From positions 1 to 64,000 of IMG/VR virus record IMGVR_UViG_3300037010_003016: 64,000 bases of DNA, one strand, 5' to 3'. Positions 53,730-62,484 of this stretch are shown here, in pieces. The position numbers were made by a program, and so were the translations under genes. Positions within the stretch are counted from its first letter, which is position 1. Every line of letters starts with the position of its first letter. Origin of the DNA: a virus. The notes under the pieces were generated by a model. The model did no database searches and was not told the DNA's origin. It saw only the letters and a program-made list of their open reading frames with translations.

Positions 53730-54695
53730 ATGAAAAAAATTGACAACAGACATTTTATTTGGGCTGAAAAATATCGACCACAAAGTCTAGTTGATATGAT
53801 ACTCCCTTCTGATGTTATGGCTAAATTTCAAGAGTTTAAAGAACAAAGCCAAATTCCAAATCTTCTTCTTTGTTCGTCAACTCCAGGATTAGGAAAGTCT
53901 TCAATAGCTACAGCTATTCTTAAGGATCTTGAAGCTGATAGTCTTTGGATAAATTGTTCTAGAGACGGTAATATAGATACAGCAAGAAATAAAATAACAA
54001 ATTTTGCTACTAATGCGTCTTTTACTGATGCTCCAAAAATTGTTATTATGGACGAATCTGATGGTCTTTCTTCTAGTGCTGGAGGAGCACAACAAGCTCT
54101 TAGAGGTATAATTGAAGAGTTCTCCAAAAACACAAGATTTATATTTACAGCAAACTATCCTGATAAGTTAATAGAGCCTTTAAGAAACAGACTTGTAACT
54201 TTCGATTTTGATGAAATGTTCCATAAAAATAAGAAAGAACTAGGTGCTCAAATATTTAAAAGACTAACATTCATTCTTGAAAATGAAGGTATTGAATACG
54301 AAAAAGAACAACTTCAAAAAGTTATTCTAACCTATTATCCTTCAGTAAGAAAGATGATAATGATTTTACAACAAAATTCTACTAGCGGAAAACTAGAAAT
54401 TTCCGAGAGAATTTTGAATGAAAATTTAGTTGTTGACGAGATTATTGTAGCATTAAAGAAAAAAGATTTTTCAAAAGCGAGACCTCTGTTAAATGAATTA
54501 TCTGATCCAGAGCATCTCTATACTATGGTTTATAGCAAAATAGACAAAATTGTTTCAGAGAAAAGTATTCCTGTTGTTATAATGACTACAGCGAAATATC
54601 TAGATATGAGTCAAAGGTCAAGAGACAAGTATATTACTCTAGCTGCGTATTGCGCTGAACTATGTCTTTCACAACAAATTGAATATAAAGGTTAA
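53730..54695 (+). CDS. 44: Clamp loader ATPase gp44
   Basis: This 321-residue protein is almost the size of T4 gp44 (about 319). The AAA+ motifs are clear: YRPQSLVDMIL at the start, Walker A SSTPGLGKSS (about 49-58), Walker B IVIMDESDGL (about 102-111), the sensor RFIFTANYP and the arginine finger EPLRNR. Tetramers of gp44 with gp62 load the sliding clamp, needed for replication and late transcription. AAAGGA precedes the ATG. Confidence 0.9.
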   Translation: MKKIDNRHFIWAEKYRPQSLVDMILPSDVMAKFQEFKEQSQIPNLLLCSSTPGLGKSSIATAILKDLEADSLWINCSRDGNIDTARNKITNFATNASFTDAPKIVIMDESDGLSSSAGGAQQALRGIIEEFSKNTRFIFTANYPDKLIEPLRNRLVTFDFDEMFHKNKKELGAQIFKRLTFILENEGIEYEKEQLQKVILTYYPSVRKMIMILQQNSTSGKLEISERILNENLVVDEIIVALKKKDFSKARPLLNELSDPEHLYTMVYSKIDKIVSEKSIPVVIMTTAKYLDMSQRSRDKYITLAAYCAELCLSQQIEYKG

Positions 54696-54697
54696 AA

Positions 54698-55927
54698 ATG
54701 GAACTTACAAATAAACAAGTATTACATTCTACTACATCGGATCTTGCTTTTTCTCTTCCGGAATTTATTTCTAGAGAAAATTTACTTTCTCAGATTGATA
54801 GTTCTTTTACTGCTTTCACTTATATTCTTAGACAAAAAAATGCTTTTGAAGCGGTAGAAATTCTTAAAGAGAAAATGCGTATTGAAGTCATTGAAAGACC
54901 GATTAGTGTAAATTATACTTTGTTTCAATATAAAGGTTATAATGAAGATGGAGAACTTATATTATTCTTTCATCTACTTTACGACAGAAAAGAAACTGAT
55001 GAAGAGTTTAACGAATATGATATTTATGTAAAAAACATTAAAGAAACAGAATTTGTAAATAAAGTATTTGCTGAGTTTGATGTTGAAGTATCACAAACAA
55101 AAATTCAGATAAGAAGATTCTATCAAAGATCTGATGGTCTTTTAGGAAGAAGTAGCAACATATACTATAGACTAGAAGAAATGAAAGAATTTAAAAAGGA
55201 ATATTATCCGTATATTGATGTAGATGAAATGTTTAAACAATTTCTTCTTTCAAACGAGAACATTTTGATAGTAATAGGCGATCCAGGGTTAGGAAAATCT
55301 AAAATGTTGAATGTTTACCAAAGGTTTCTTCTTGAAAATATAGATTTAGTAAAGAAAGATGATAATTCAGAAACTTCTGGAGAAATTTTAGCTTTCTATT
55401 TGAAAAATGAAAATCTTCTTTCAAACGATGAGTTTTGGAATGAAATAAGTGAAGAAATTCCAGATCTTGTTATTTTAGATGATATAGATTATTACTTGAC
55501 TCATAGAACAGCCGAAGTGAATTCAAATATAGACGATCAAAAAAATAAATTCATTTCTAATTTTCTTACCACTACTGATGGTCTATTTACAAAAACTAAA
55601 AAGACAAAGTTTTTGATAACATCAAATCTTTCTACGGAAGATCTAGATGTTGCTCTTCTAAGAAAAGGAAGAATGTTTGATATTATAAAATTGAGACCAC
55701 TAACTAATTCCGAAGCTAAGAATGTTTGGAATACCTACGATTTAGATGAAGATTTTGATAAGTATTTTAAGAGCGAGACAGTTTTACCTTCTGATCTTGG
55801 TTCTATAATAAAACTTCTTCAAGAGAAAAAGGCTAAGAAGAAAGAAACAAAACATTCTTATTTAAAAGAAGAAGGTATTTCTATTTTAGAAAAAGTTAAG
55901 AAAAGAAAACATAAAGAAATGATTTGA
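54698..55927 (+). CDS. AAA+ ATPase of unknown role
   Basis: This 409-residue protein starts 2 nt after gp44. The first ~185 residues form an unknown domain. The AAA+ core follows: GDPGLGKSK Walker A (about 194-202), LVILDDIDYY Walker B (about 256-265), FLITSN sensor 1 (about 307) and RKGRMFDIIKL with the arginine finger. The C-terminal ~50 residues are very basic (KKAKKKETKH, VKKRKHKEM). It may remodel a protein or DNA complex. It is not a second gp44. Confidence 0.65.
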   Translation: MELTNKQVLHSTTSDLAFSLPEFISRENLLSQIDSSFTAFTYILRQKNAFEAVEILKEKMRIEVIERPISVNYTLFQYKGYNEDGELILFFHLLYDRKETDEEFNEYDIYVKNIKETEFVNKVFAEFDVEVSQTKIQIRRFYQRSDGLLGRSSNIYYRLEEMKEFKKEYYPYIDVDEMFKQFLLSNENILIVIGDPGLGKSKMLNVYQRFLLENIDLVKKDDNSETSGEILAFYLKNENLLSNDEFWNEISEEIPDLVILDDIDYYLTHRTAEVNSNIDDQKNKFISNFLTTTDGLFTKTKKTKFLITSNLSTEDLDVALLRKGRMFDIIKLRPLTNSEAKNVWNTYDLDEDFDKYFKSETVLPSDLGSIIKLLQEKKAKKKETKHSYLKEEGISILEKVKKRKHKEMI

Positions 55928-55938
55928 TAACTATTTAG

Positions 55939-55970
55939 AGAGATATACAACTTCAGTATATCTCTTCTTT
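55939..55970 (+). terminator. Terminator of replication/recombination operon
   Basis: The stem AGAGATATAC/GTATATCTCT with loop AACTTCA is followed by TCTTTCTTCTTT, 12 nt after the AAA+ gene stop. Confidence 0.65.
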
Positions 55971-56015
55971 CTTCTTTACTCCTACTATTCCTTTCAAGTA
56001 TTATCTCTACTTTAA

Positions 56016-56021
56016 TATAAT
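56016..56021 (+). promoter_or_regulatory. TATAAT box with CTACTTTAATATAAT context
   Basis: The context CTACTTTAATATAAT is repeated exactly in the second unit of the 38-bp array. A host-sigma-like -10 in T-rich DNA; no early gene is visible behind it on this strand. Confidence 0.35.
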
Positions 56022-56089
56022 TTATTAGTTTAAAAAGAGTTTGTGTTTCTATAGCCGTCCTTAGAATATAGCATATAGCATTTTCTTAT

Positions 56090-56241
56090 CTAAAAAAATT
56101 TTATTTTTTACTTTTATATAATAATCGCTAAAAAATTTATTTTTCTACTTTAATATAATACTACACTAAAAAATATTTTTATTAAATGATGTTTTATATA
56201 CAACTAAAAAGTTTGAATCATATAATGATGGTTTAGGAGAG
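56090..56241 (+). repeat. 38-bp tandem array with -10-like boxes
   Basis: Four units begin at 56090, 56128, 56166 and 56204, an exact 38-bp period, each with CTAAAAA. Units 1 and 2 are nearly alike throughout and contain TATAAT (56117 and 56154); unit 4 has TATAAT at 56221; unit 3 is degenerate. It could be a promoter array, iterons or bent DNA. Confidence 0.6.
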
Positions 56242-56358
56242 GTTTACTAAGATATAGATAACATTTTATAGGTTTAAGTTTCTGTGGTATTAATCAAAGT
56301 TCAAAGCATTTTTAATAAAGATTATCATTATTAAATTTTTGATACTCTTTCATATCTG

Positions 56359-56382
56359 GAGTAGCAGAAGATCCTGCTACTC
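56359..56382. terminator. Hairpin at end of minus-strand fibre locus
   Basis: The perfect stem GAGTAGCAG/CTGCTACTC with loop AAGATC is followed on the + strand by TTATATTATTTT. It lies 42 nt from the fibre stop on the minus strand. The T tract favours termination of a + strand transcript from the array. Confidence 0.5.
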
Positions 56383-56423
56383 TTATATTATTTTCAGTCT
56401 TTTTAGTAAAATAACTATCAGAC

Positions 56424-59400
56424 CTAATTAGAACTATCTATTATTATAGTGTCGCCTTTAGATAGTGAATCATTAAAGGTCAAAGTAGTTCCATCTACAG
56501 ACCAAGCAGTAGAAGGAATTCTTACACCATTTTTAAATACTGCGAAACAAGAACCTTTAGGTCCATTCAATGTAATTTGTGTTTGTCCATCATCCGCAGT
56601 TAATTCTTGTGTGTAAGCAGGTAATTTAGTTCCTGAGGTTATTAGACCTTTACTATTGACTGTGATGTAATTATAAGATCCGGCTGTAACTACATCAGGA
56701 AGCGTAGCTGTAGCACTAATATCACTTGAACCATCAAATGTTGGAGTAGTAAATGATATATCTCCAGTAACTTTTAAAACTCTACCTGTAGCCAATTTAG
56801 ACGGTATATATGAATTAATAGCACCTGTTACAAACGCTGTAGTAGCTATTTGGGTTGTATTTGTTCCAGAATCAGCTGTTGGTGCTACTGGTGTACCTGT
56901 AAATGAAGGCGAATCAATAGGAGCTTTAGTACCTACTACATTAGTTAAAGCTGAAACAGTTGATTCGTCTTTTGATAGTTGGTCGGCTATTTCTTTTAGT
57001 GTATCTAGTGTAGAAGGAGCTGAATTAACTAGATTAGCTATAGCTGTGTCAGTATAAGATTTAGCTGAAGATAGTGTACTAGTGTCTTTATTATCAACAT
57101 CCGTTTTAGTATAAGCATCTGTTATACCATAACCACTTACAGTAGTTGGTTTATTTAGTATTTGGGCTACACCACTAGTAGCAGACCAATCAGAGTTTAC
57201 TTGCGGTTGATTATTGTAATTATCACTTACCCATTTCTTAGTATCAGATATAGCACCAGCTACAAATTTTGTAGTAGCTATTTGATCTGTATTAGTACTA
57301 GAGTCGGCTGTTGGTGCTATTGGTGTTCCTGTAAATGTAGGAGAGCTGATTGGAGCTTTAGCACTTAGAGCTGTATCTACATCAGTCTTTGAATAAACAT
57401 CTGTAATACCATATCCTGCTACTGTAGTAGGTTTATTTAGTATTTGAGCTACACCACTAGTAGCGCTCCAGTCGGCATTTACTTGAGATTTTCCATTACC
57501 ATAATTATCATTTACCCACTTTTTAGTATCAGATATTGCGCCAGAAACGAATTCTGTAGTAGCTATTTGAGTAGTATTATCTCCAGATGTTGGTGTAGGC
57601 GCTTTAGGTGTGCCTGTAAATGTAGGTGAGTCTAATGGTGCTTTAGTTCCTACCACATTTGTAAGAGCGGAAACTGCTGATTCATCATTTGTAAGTTGAT
57701 CAGCTATTTCTTTTAGTGTGTCTAACGTTGATGGAGCAGAATTTACTAGATTAGCTATAGCTGTATCTGTATAAGATTTAGCTGAAGATAAAGTACTAGA
57801 ATCTTTATTATCAACATCAGTTTTAGTGTAAGCATCAGTAATACCATATCCAGCAATAGTAGTAGGCTTGTTTAGTATTTGAGCAACACCACTAGTAGCA
57901 CTCCAATCTGAACTTACTTGAGGTAGAGCGCCAGCAAAAGGCTGTTTACTAATCCAAGTTTTTGTATCTGAAATAGCTCCAGAAACAAATTTTGTAGTAG
58001 CTACTTGGTCTGTATTAGTACTAGCGTCTGCTGTTGGTGCTATTGGTGTTCCTGTGAATGTAGGAGAGTCTATAGGTGCTTTAGCACTTAGAGCTGTATC
58101 TACATCAGATTTAGTATAAGCGTCTGTAATACCATAACCAGCAATAGTAGTTGGCTTATTAAGAATTTGAGCTACACCACTAGTAGCCGACCAGTCGGAA
58201 TTTACTTGAGTTTTATCATCACCATAGTTATCATTTACCCATTTCTTAGTATCAGAAATAGCACCTGCGACAAATTTTGTAGTAGCTAATTGATCTGTAT
58301 TTGTACTAGCATCTGCTGTTGGAGCAGTTGGAGTTCCAGTGAACGCAGGAGAGTCTAATGGAGCTTTAGTACCTACTACATTAGTTAAAGCGGAAACACC
58401 AGACTCGTCTTTTGACATTTGATCAGCTATTTCTTTCAGAGTATCTAGTGTAGAAGGAGCTGAGTCAACTAGATTAGCTATTGCTGTATCTGTATAAGAT
58501 TTAGCTGATGATAGTGTACTAGAGTCTTTATTATCTACATCTGTTTTTGTATAAGCATCAGTAATACCATATCCAGCAATAGTGGTAGGTTTATTCAAAA
58601 TTTGGGCTACACCACTAGTAGCACTCCAATCCGAACTTACTTGCGGTAAAGCATTATAGAAAGGTTGTTTGCTAATCCAAGTTTTAGTATCTGATATAGC
58701 TCCAGATACAAATTTTGTAGTAGCTAATTGATCTGTATTAGTACTAGCATCTGGAGTTGGTGCTATCGGTGTTCCTGTAAATGTAGGAGAGTCAATTGGA
58801 GCTTTACTTTTTAGCGCAGTATCAACATCAGATTTTGTGTAAGAGTCTGTGATACCATAACCAGCTACTGTAGTAGGTTTATTGAGTATTTGGGCTACTC
58901 CGCTTGTTGCTGTCCAATCAGAACTTACTTGTGGTAAAGCGTTATAGAAAGGCTGTTTACTTATCCAAGTTTTTGTATCTGAAATAGCTCCTGTAACAAA
59001 TTTTGTAGTAGCTATTTGGTCTGTATTAGTAGTAGCATCAGCTGTTGGAGCTACAGGAGTTCCTGTGAATGAAGGCGAATCAATAGGAGCTTTAGTACCT
59101 ACCACATTAGTTAAAGCTGAAACAGTTGATTCATCGTGTGATAGTTGATCAGCTATTTCTTTCAAAGTATCTAGTGTAGATGGAGCTGAATTAACTAGAT
59201 TAGCTATTGCTGTATCTGTATAAGATTTAGCTGATGAAAGAGTACTAGAGTCTTTATTATCAACATCAGTTTTAGTGTAAGCATCAGTAATACCATATCC
59301 AGCAATAGTAGTAGGCTTGTTTAGTATTTGAGCAGCACCACTAGTAGCTGTCCAGTCAGGATTTACTTGGACGTGGTCATTACTATAATTATCACTTACC

Positions 59401-59477
59401 CATTTCTTAGTATCAGAAATGGCGCTAGAAACATAATCTTTGGTAGCTAATTGGTCTGTAGATGTAATTCTTCCCAT
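56424..59477 (-). CDS. Long tail fibre without anchor domain
   Basis: This 1,017-residue fibre from ATG 59477 (an upstream in-frame TTG at 59492 overlaps the previous gene) has a shaft of seven GYGITD units. Long ones with KSYTDTAIANLVNSAPSTLD alternate with short ones with DVDTALSAKAP, separated by TNTDQIATTKFV and ISDTKTWISKQPF linkers. The final ~130 residues match the fibre at 12883. It lacks the VNQTGIxKVP anchor domain of the + strand proteins, so it may use another docking site or be a recombination donor. It starts 2 nt after the 59480 stop. Confidence 0.7.
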   Translation of the reverse strand: MGRITSTDQLATKDYVSSAISDTKKWVSDNYSNDHVQVNPDWTATSGAAQILNKPTTIAGYGITDAYTKTDVDNKDSSTLSSAKSYTDTAIANLVNSAPSTLDTLKEIADQLSHDESTVSALTNVVGTKAPIDSPSFTGTPVAPTADATTNTDQIATTKFVTGAISDTKTWISKQPFYNALPQVSSDWTATSGVAQILNKPTTVAGYGITDSYTKSDVDTALKSKAPIDSPTFTGTPIAPTPDASTNTDQLATTKFVSGAISDTKTWISKQPFYNALPQVSSDWSATSGVAQILNKPTTIAGYGITDAYTKTDVDNKDSSTLSSAKSYTDTAIANLVDSAPSTLDTLKEIADQMSKDESGVSALTNVVGTKAPLDSPAFTGTPTAPTADASTNTDQLATTKFVAGAISDTKKWVNDNYGDDKTQVNSDWSATSGVAQILNKPTTIAGYGITDAYTKSDVDTALSAKAPIDSPTFTGTPIAPTADASTNTDQVATTKFVSGAISDTKTWISKQPFAGALPQVSSDWSATSGVAQILNKPTTIAGYGITDAYTKTDVDNKDSSTLSSAKSYTDTAIANLVNSAPSTLDTLKEIADQLTNDESAVSALTNVVGTKAPLDSPTFTGTPKAPTPTSGDNTTQIATTEFVSGAISDTKKWVNDNYGNGKSQVNADWSATSGVAQILNKPTTVAGYGITDVYSKTDVDTALSAKAPISSPTFTGTPIAPTADSSTNTDQIATTKFVAGAISDTKKWVSDNYNNQPQVNSDWSATSGVAQILNKPTTVSGYGITDAYTKTDVDNKDTSTLSSAKSYTDTAIANLVNSAPSTLDTLKEIADQLSKDESTVSALTNVVGTKAPIDSPSFTGTPVAPTADSGTNTTQIATTAFVTGAINSYIPSKLATGRVLKVTGDISFTTPTFDGSSDISATATLPDVVTAGSYNYITVNSKGLITSGTKLPAYTQELTADDGQTQITLNGPKGSCFAVFKNGVRIPSTAWSVDGTTLTFNDSLSKGDTIIIDSSN

Positions 59478-59479
59478 TT

Positions 59480-59773
59480 TTATACGCCCCAAATACCATA
59501 AGCTCTAAATGTAACTCCAGCAGTAGAAGTATTTACTACAACACTCTCTCCAGAAACTACTATCATATCAGTTCTTTCTAGCACATCATTAGCAGCTATA
59601 GTTGTTTTGTATTCTATTGCGTCTCCGCCTATTGTTATACTTACAGTAGCTGAATCAGAAGTCGTATTACAAGCATTTATAGTCATAGTAGCAGTTTTAC
59701 CTACAGGCACTTTACACAAAACTGTATCTGTGTTAGCATCTGGCGTTACACTACCAAATTTTATTCCGGCCAT
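59480..59773 (-). CDS. Small beta-rich fibre-associated protein B
   Basis: This 97-residue protein is about 80% identical to the 14095 product, with most changes in the middle (DSATVSITIGGDAIEYKTTI). The end GIWGV and the bases after the stop (TAAAAAT) match copy A. It is directly followed by the anchorless fibre and probably cotranslated with it. It could be the fibre's docking or cap protein. It has a TATAAATA box upstream. Confidence 0.6.
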   Translation of the reverse strand: MAGIKFGSVTPDANTDTVLCKVPVGKTATMTINACNTTSDSATVSITIGGDAIEYKTTIAANDVLERTDMIVVSGESVVVNTSTAGVTFRAYGIWGV

Positions 59774-59798
59774 TTTATCCCCCTTAGTTTTCGAGATA

Positions 59799-59806
59799 TT
59801 TATAAC
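59799..59806 (-). promoter_or_regulatory. Late promoter box TATAAATA
   Basis: The minus strand reads TATAAATA about 26 nt upstream of ATG 59773. A second box, AATAAATA, lies near 59855 on the same strand. Both would serve the second fibre locus. Confidence 0.5.
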
Positions 59807-59900
59807 ACTTTAAAAATCTGAAAACTTATTGATACAATATTAAATTTGTGATATATTTATTTTGACTCTTTAGTGAAACTCCGGACCTGAATAATAAGGT

Positions 59901-59908
59901 GATAAATA
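59901..59908 (+). promoter_or_regulatory. Late promoter box GATAAATA for head operon
   Basis: GATAAATA lies 26 nt upstream of the portal ATG at 59935. It is a one-base variant of TATAAATA. Confidence 0.45.
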
Positions 59909-59934
59909 TTCTAGGAAAATATTTTGGAGTATCT

Positions 59935-61485
59935 ATGGGATTTTTTGAATCATTAAACGAAAGCCTTAAAACAGGTTTTTTCAAACAAAAACGACCGGAA
60001 ATGATGCCAATCATACAACAACAAACTGTAGACAGGTATCTTACACACGGAGAAGAAAACTATTCAAATACAGTTTTTTGGTTTGATGGTTTACCTTCTT
60101 CTACTACTTCGGCTTTCTCAGATAAAAGTGCACTAGAACAGCTTCTTGAAAAACAAGCTAATCTTATCACTACTTATAGAAAAGTATCATCATATTCTGA
60201 TGTACAAGCTGGAATAGATGAAATAATTAATGAGTTTCTTTTCACAGCAGCGAAAGACGATCCGATACAAGTACAATTTGATGATAGTGCTGAAGTTTCA
60301 GATTCTATAAAAGAAGCATTTGCGGAAGCCTTAAAATCAGTTTTGAGACTTTTGAATTTTGAAGAAAATTCTTATACTATGGTTCAATCTTGGTTTATAG
60401 ATGGTCAACTAAATATTCAAGTTGAATATCATAAAAATTTGAATAGAGGAATTAAATCTCTTAATATACTATCACCTTATTACCTTTATTTTGATAAGAA
60501 TGACAATAAATGGAAGTATTTTCAAATTAGAGAAAATAAGTTCTTTATATTTAATCAACAAGACTTAAATGAAATAACATTTCTTCCAGAAGAAGTTATA
60601 AGACTAGATTCAGGACTTTTTGATCAAGGAGTTATTCGTTCAAATCTACATAATGCGATAAAAGTAGCTAATATGCTTGAGTCTCTGGAAGATATGTTAG
60701 TTCCAATGAGATTTTCACACTCTGTATCAAGAAGAGTGTTTAATATGGATATATCTGGTCTGCCTGCGGCGAAAGCCCAGCAAGCGGCGCTTGAGATGCA
60801 AAATAAATTCAGATATAAAAAGGTATACGATCCGTCAACAGGAAGTATAACAAATACTTCTGCCGTCAATGCGATAGTAGAAGACTATTGGGTTATGTCA
60901 AGAGACGGTAATAAAGGTCTAGATGTACAAACTCTAGATGAAACTGGAAATCTTGGCGAGATGAATGACATCAAATACATAAGAGAAAAACTTTATCTAG
61001 CGATGAAAGTTCCTCTCTCTAGAATGAATGTCGATACATCCGCCGATTATGATTTTGGTTCAATGACTGTATCTAGAGATGAAATAAAATTCTTCTCATA
61101 TATTAGTAGACTAAGAAGACAATTCAATAAACTTTTCATTGAACTTATGAAAAGACAATTAGTTTCTCAAGGTAAAATGAAAGAAAGTGAGTTTGAAAAA
61201 TTCAAAGGTCAATTCAAACTAATATATTCAAAAGAAAATTCTTTCCTTGATAAACTAGAAACCGAATCATTTAAAGAGAAAATTGATACTTATAGTACTG
61301 TAGAGCCTCTTATAGGTAAAAAATTTAGCGAACTATGGGTAAATAAAAATATTCTTAAGATGACAGACGAAGAAATTAGGCAGATGAGAACTGAAATCGA
61401 TCAAGAAGCTGCTGAAAGGAAAAAAAGAGAAGCTGAAAACAGCGGTGGAAGTTCTGATGAAGAAGAAAACGATGAAGAATACTAA
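59935..61485 (+). CDS. 20: Portal protein gp20
   Basis: This 516-residue protein is close to T4 gp20 (about 524). It starts at ATG 59935 because GGAG lies 6-9 nt upstream; a GTG at 59899 overlaps the promoter. Signatures are ITTYRKVSSYSDVQAGIDEI, VSRRVFNMDISGLPAAKAQQ, YWVMSRDGNKGLDVQTLDET and IKYIREKLYLAMKVPLSRM. The dodecamer is the DNA gate and starts head assembly. The acidic tail ends EENDEEY. Confidence 0.9.
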   Translation: MGFFESLNESLKTGFFKQKRPEMMPIIQQQTVDRYLTHGEENYSNTVFWFDGLPSSTTSAFSDKSALEQLLEKQANLITTYRKVSSYSDVQAGIDEIINEFLFTAAKDDPIQVQFDDSAEVSDSIKEAFAEALKSVLRLLNFEENSYTMVQSWFIDGQLNIQVEYHKNLNRGIKSLNILSPYYLYFDKNDNKWKYFQIRENKFFIFNQQDLNEITFLPEEVIRLDSGLFDQGVIRSNLHNAIKVANMLESLEDMLVPMRFSHSVSRRVFNMDISGLPAAKAQQAALEMQNKFRYKKVYDPSTGSITNTSAVNAIVEDYWVMSRDGNKGLDVQTLDETGNLGEMNDIKYIREKLYLAMKVPLSRMNVDTSADYDFGSMTVSRDEIKFFSYISRLRRQFNKLFIELMKRQLVSQGKMKESEFEKFKGQFKLIYSKENSFLDKLETESFKEKIDTYSTVEPLIGKKFSELWVNKNILKMTDEEIRQMRTEIDQEAAERKKREAENSGGSSDEEENDEEY

Positions 61486-61503
61486 GCGAATAAAGGAGAA
61501 GTA

Positions 61504-61689
61504 ATGAAAAATATAGTAGATCTTTGTGCTAACGGAAAATTTTCGGATTTTCTTTCTACGGCAAAAGAAGAAATAAGAAATAGAATAACTTCTAGAGAAG
61601 ATGTCTCTCAAAGAATTTCTGAAATTAGAAAATACAGAGAAGTAATAAAAAACTCTAAACCTGCATCTGTGGAGAAAAAAGGAGAATAA
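61504..61689 (+). CDS. Prohead core protein, gp67/gp68-like
   Basis: This 61-residue charged helical protein (VDLCANGKFSDFLSTAKEEI to SVEKKGE) is preceded by AAAGGAG. T4 has gp67 and gp68 between gp20 and gp21; this single ORF holds the same place, and its start resembles gp68. It is likely an internal core piece cut by gp21. Family sequence is poorly conserved, so position carries most of the call. Confidence 0.55.
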   Translation: MKNIVDLCANGKFSDFLSTAKEEIRNRITSREDVSQRISEIRKYREVIKNSKPASVEKKGE

Positions 61690-61691
61690 AC

Positions 61692-62381
61692 ATGAAAAAC
61701 TTAAAACTAATGGTTGAAGCAGAAGAAACACAAGTAGATTTTCTTGTAGAAGCTTCAGAAGGTAAAAAAAATATCTTTATAGAAGGTGTTTTTTCTACAA
61801 TAGGAGAAAGGAACAGAAACAAAAGAATTTACCCTAGACATATTTGGGAGTCTAATGTTGCTCAGTATCAAGAGGAGTTAAAAAATTCTACTGTAAACAC
61901 ACTAATGGAAATGGAACATCCGCCTAGAACTACAGTAGATCCACTAGAAGCGGTTGCAAAGATAACCAAATTGGACATAGAAGGAAAATATGTAATAGGT
62001 AAGTCCAAATTTTTAGATAATCCAAAAGCTAATATTATAAAAAACTTAATCGATGAAGGTATCAGAATAGGTGTTTCTTCTAGAGGAGTAGGTAATGTTG
62101 GTAATGATGGTGTTATAACTAATTATAAATTGATCAATTTTGACATAGTATCTCTCCCTTCAGACTACAATGTGAACCTAAACAGAGTATACGAATGCTT
62201 TGTAGAAGGTATCTACACTGATAAGACTTATACTATTAATGAATCTACAGGTCTAATAGAAGAAGTAAAAGAAGAAGCTATAATAGAAAGTAAACTTACT
62301 CAAATAAAAAAACTAAAAGACTACGATAGAAAACTAGTAGAAACTTATATCCTCAACCAATTTAAAAACCTCTTAAAGTAA
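61692..62381 (+). CDS. 21: Prohead protease gp21
   Basis: This 229-residue serine protease of the herpesvirus-assemblin fold has the parts NRNKRIYPRHIWE, the catalytic His in MEMEHPP (about residue 75) and the catalytic Ser in IGVSSRGVG (about residue 130). It cleaves scaffold and capsid proteins during head maturation. T4 gp21 is about 212 residues. It is followed by a strong terminator. Confidence 0.88.
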   Translation: MKNLKLMVEAEETQVDFLVEASEGKKNIFIEGVFSTIGERNRNKRIYPRHIWESNVAQYQEELKNSTVNTLMEMEHPPRTTVDPLEAVAKITKLDIEGKYVIGKSKFLDNPKANIIKNLIDEGIRIGVSSRGVGNVGNDGVITNYKLINFDIVSLPSDYNVNLNRVYECFVEGIYTDKTYTINESTGLIEEVKEEAIIESKLTQIKKLKDYDRKLVETYILNQFKNLLK

Positions 62382-62389
62382 TCCCTCTT

Positions 62390-62415
62390 AAAACGGAGAT
62401 AAAAATCTCCGTTTT
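62390..62415 (+). terminator. Terminator after protease gene
   Basis: An 11-bp perfect stem (AAAACGGAGAT and complement) with loop AAAA has TTTTC at its 3' arm, 9 nt after the gp21 stop. It separates portal-core-protease from scaffold-capsid. Confidence 0.8.
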
Positions 62416-62422
62416 CTTCACA

Positions 62423-62430
62423 AATAAATA
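62423..62430 (+). promoter_or_regulatory. Late promoter box for scaffold and major capsid
   Basis: AATAAATA directly after the terminator and before the third leader-like hairpin. It would give scaffold and capsid genes their own strong transcript. Confidence 0.6.
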
Positions 62431-62441
62431 TACTTGTAAAG

Positions 62442-62474
62442 GTGTTAAATCCTTACGGAAAGAAAAACTAACTC
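62442..62474 (+). ncRNA. Leader hairpin element, copy C (partial)
   Basis: The hairpin TCC-TTAC-GGA (62450-62459) is as in copy B, with an outer GTTA (62444-62447)/TAAC (62469-62472) stem. It lacks the GTGACATACCAAGT string, so it is a shorter relative of copies A and B in the same position behind a late box. Confidence 0.4.
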
Positions 62475-62484
62475 GGAGAAGAAT

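Larger units (their letters stand above)
55928..56423 (+). other. 496-bp gene-free region
   Basis: This is the longest gap without a coding gene outside the intron. It holds a terminator, several TATAAT-like sequences and the 38-bp array. No convincing ORF was seen; the longest from ATG 56186 is 16 codons. Confidence 0.65.
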
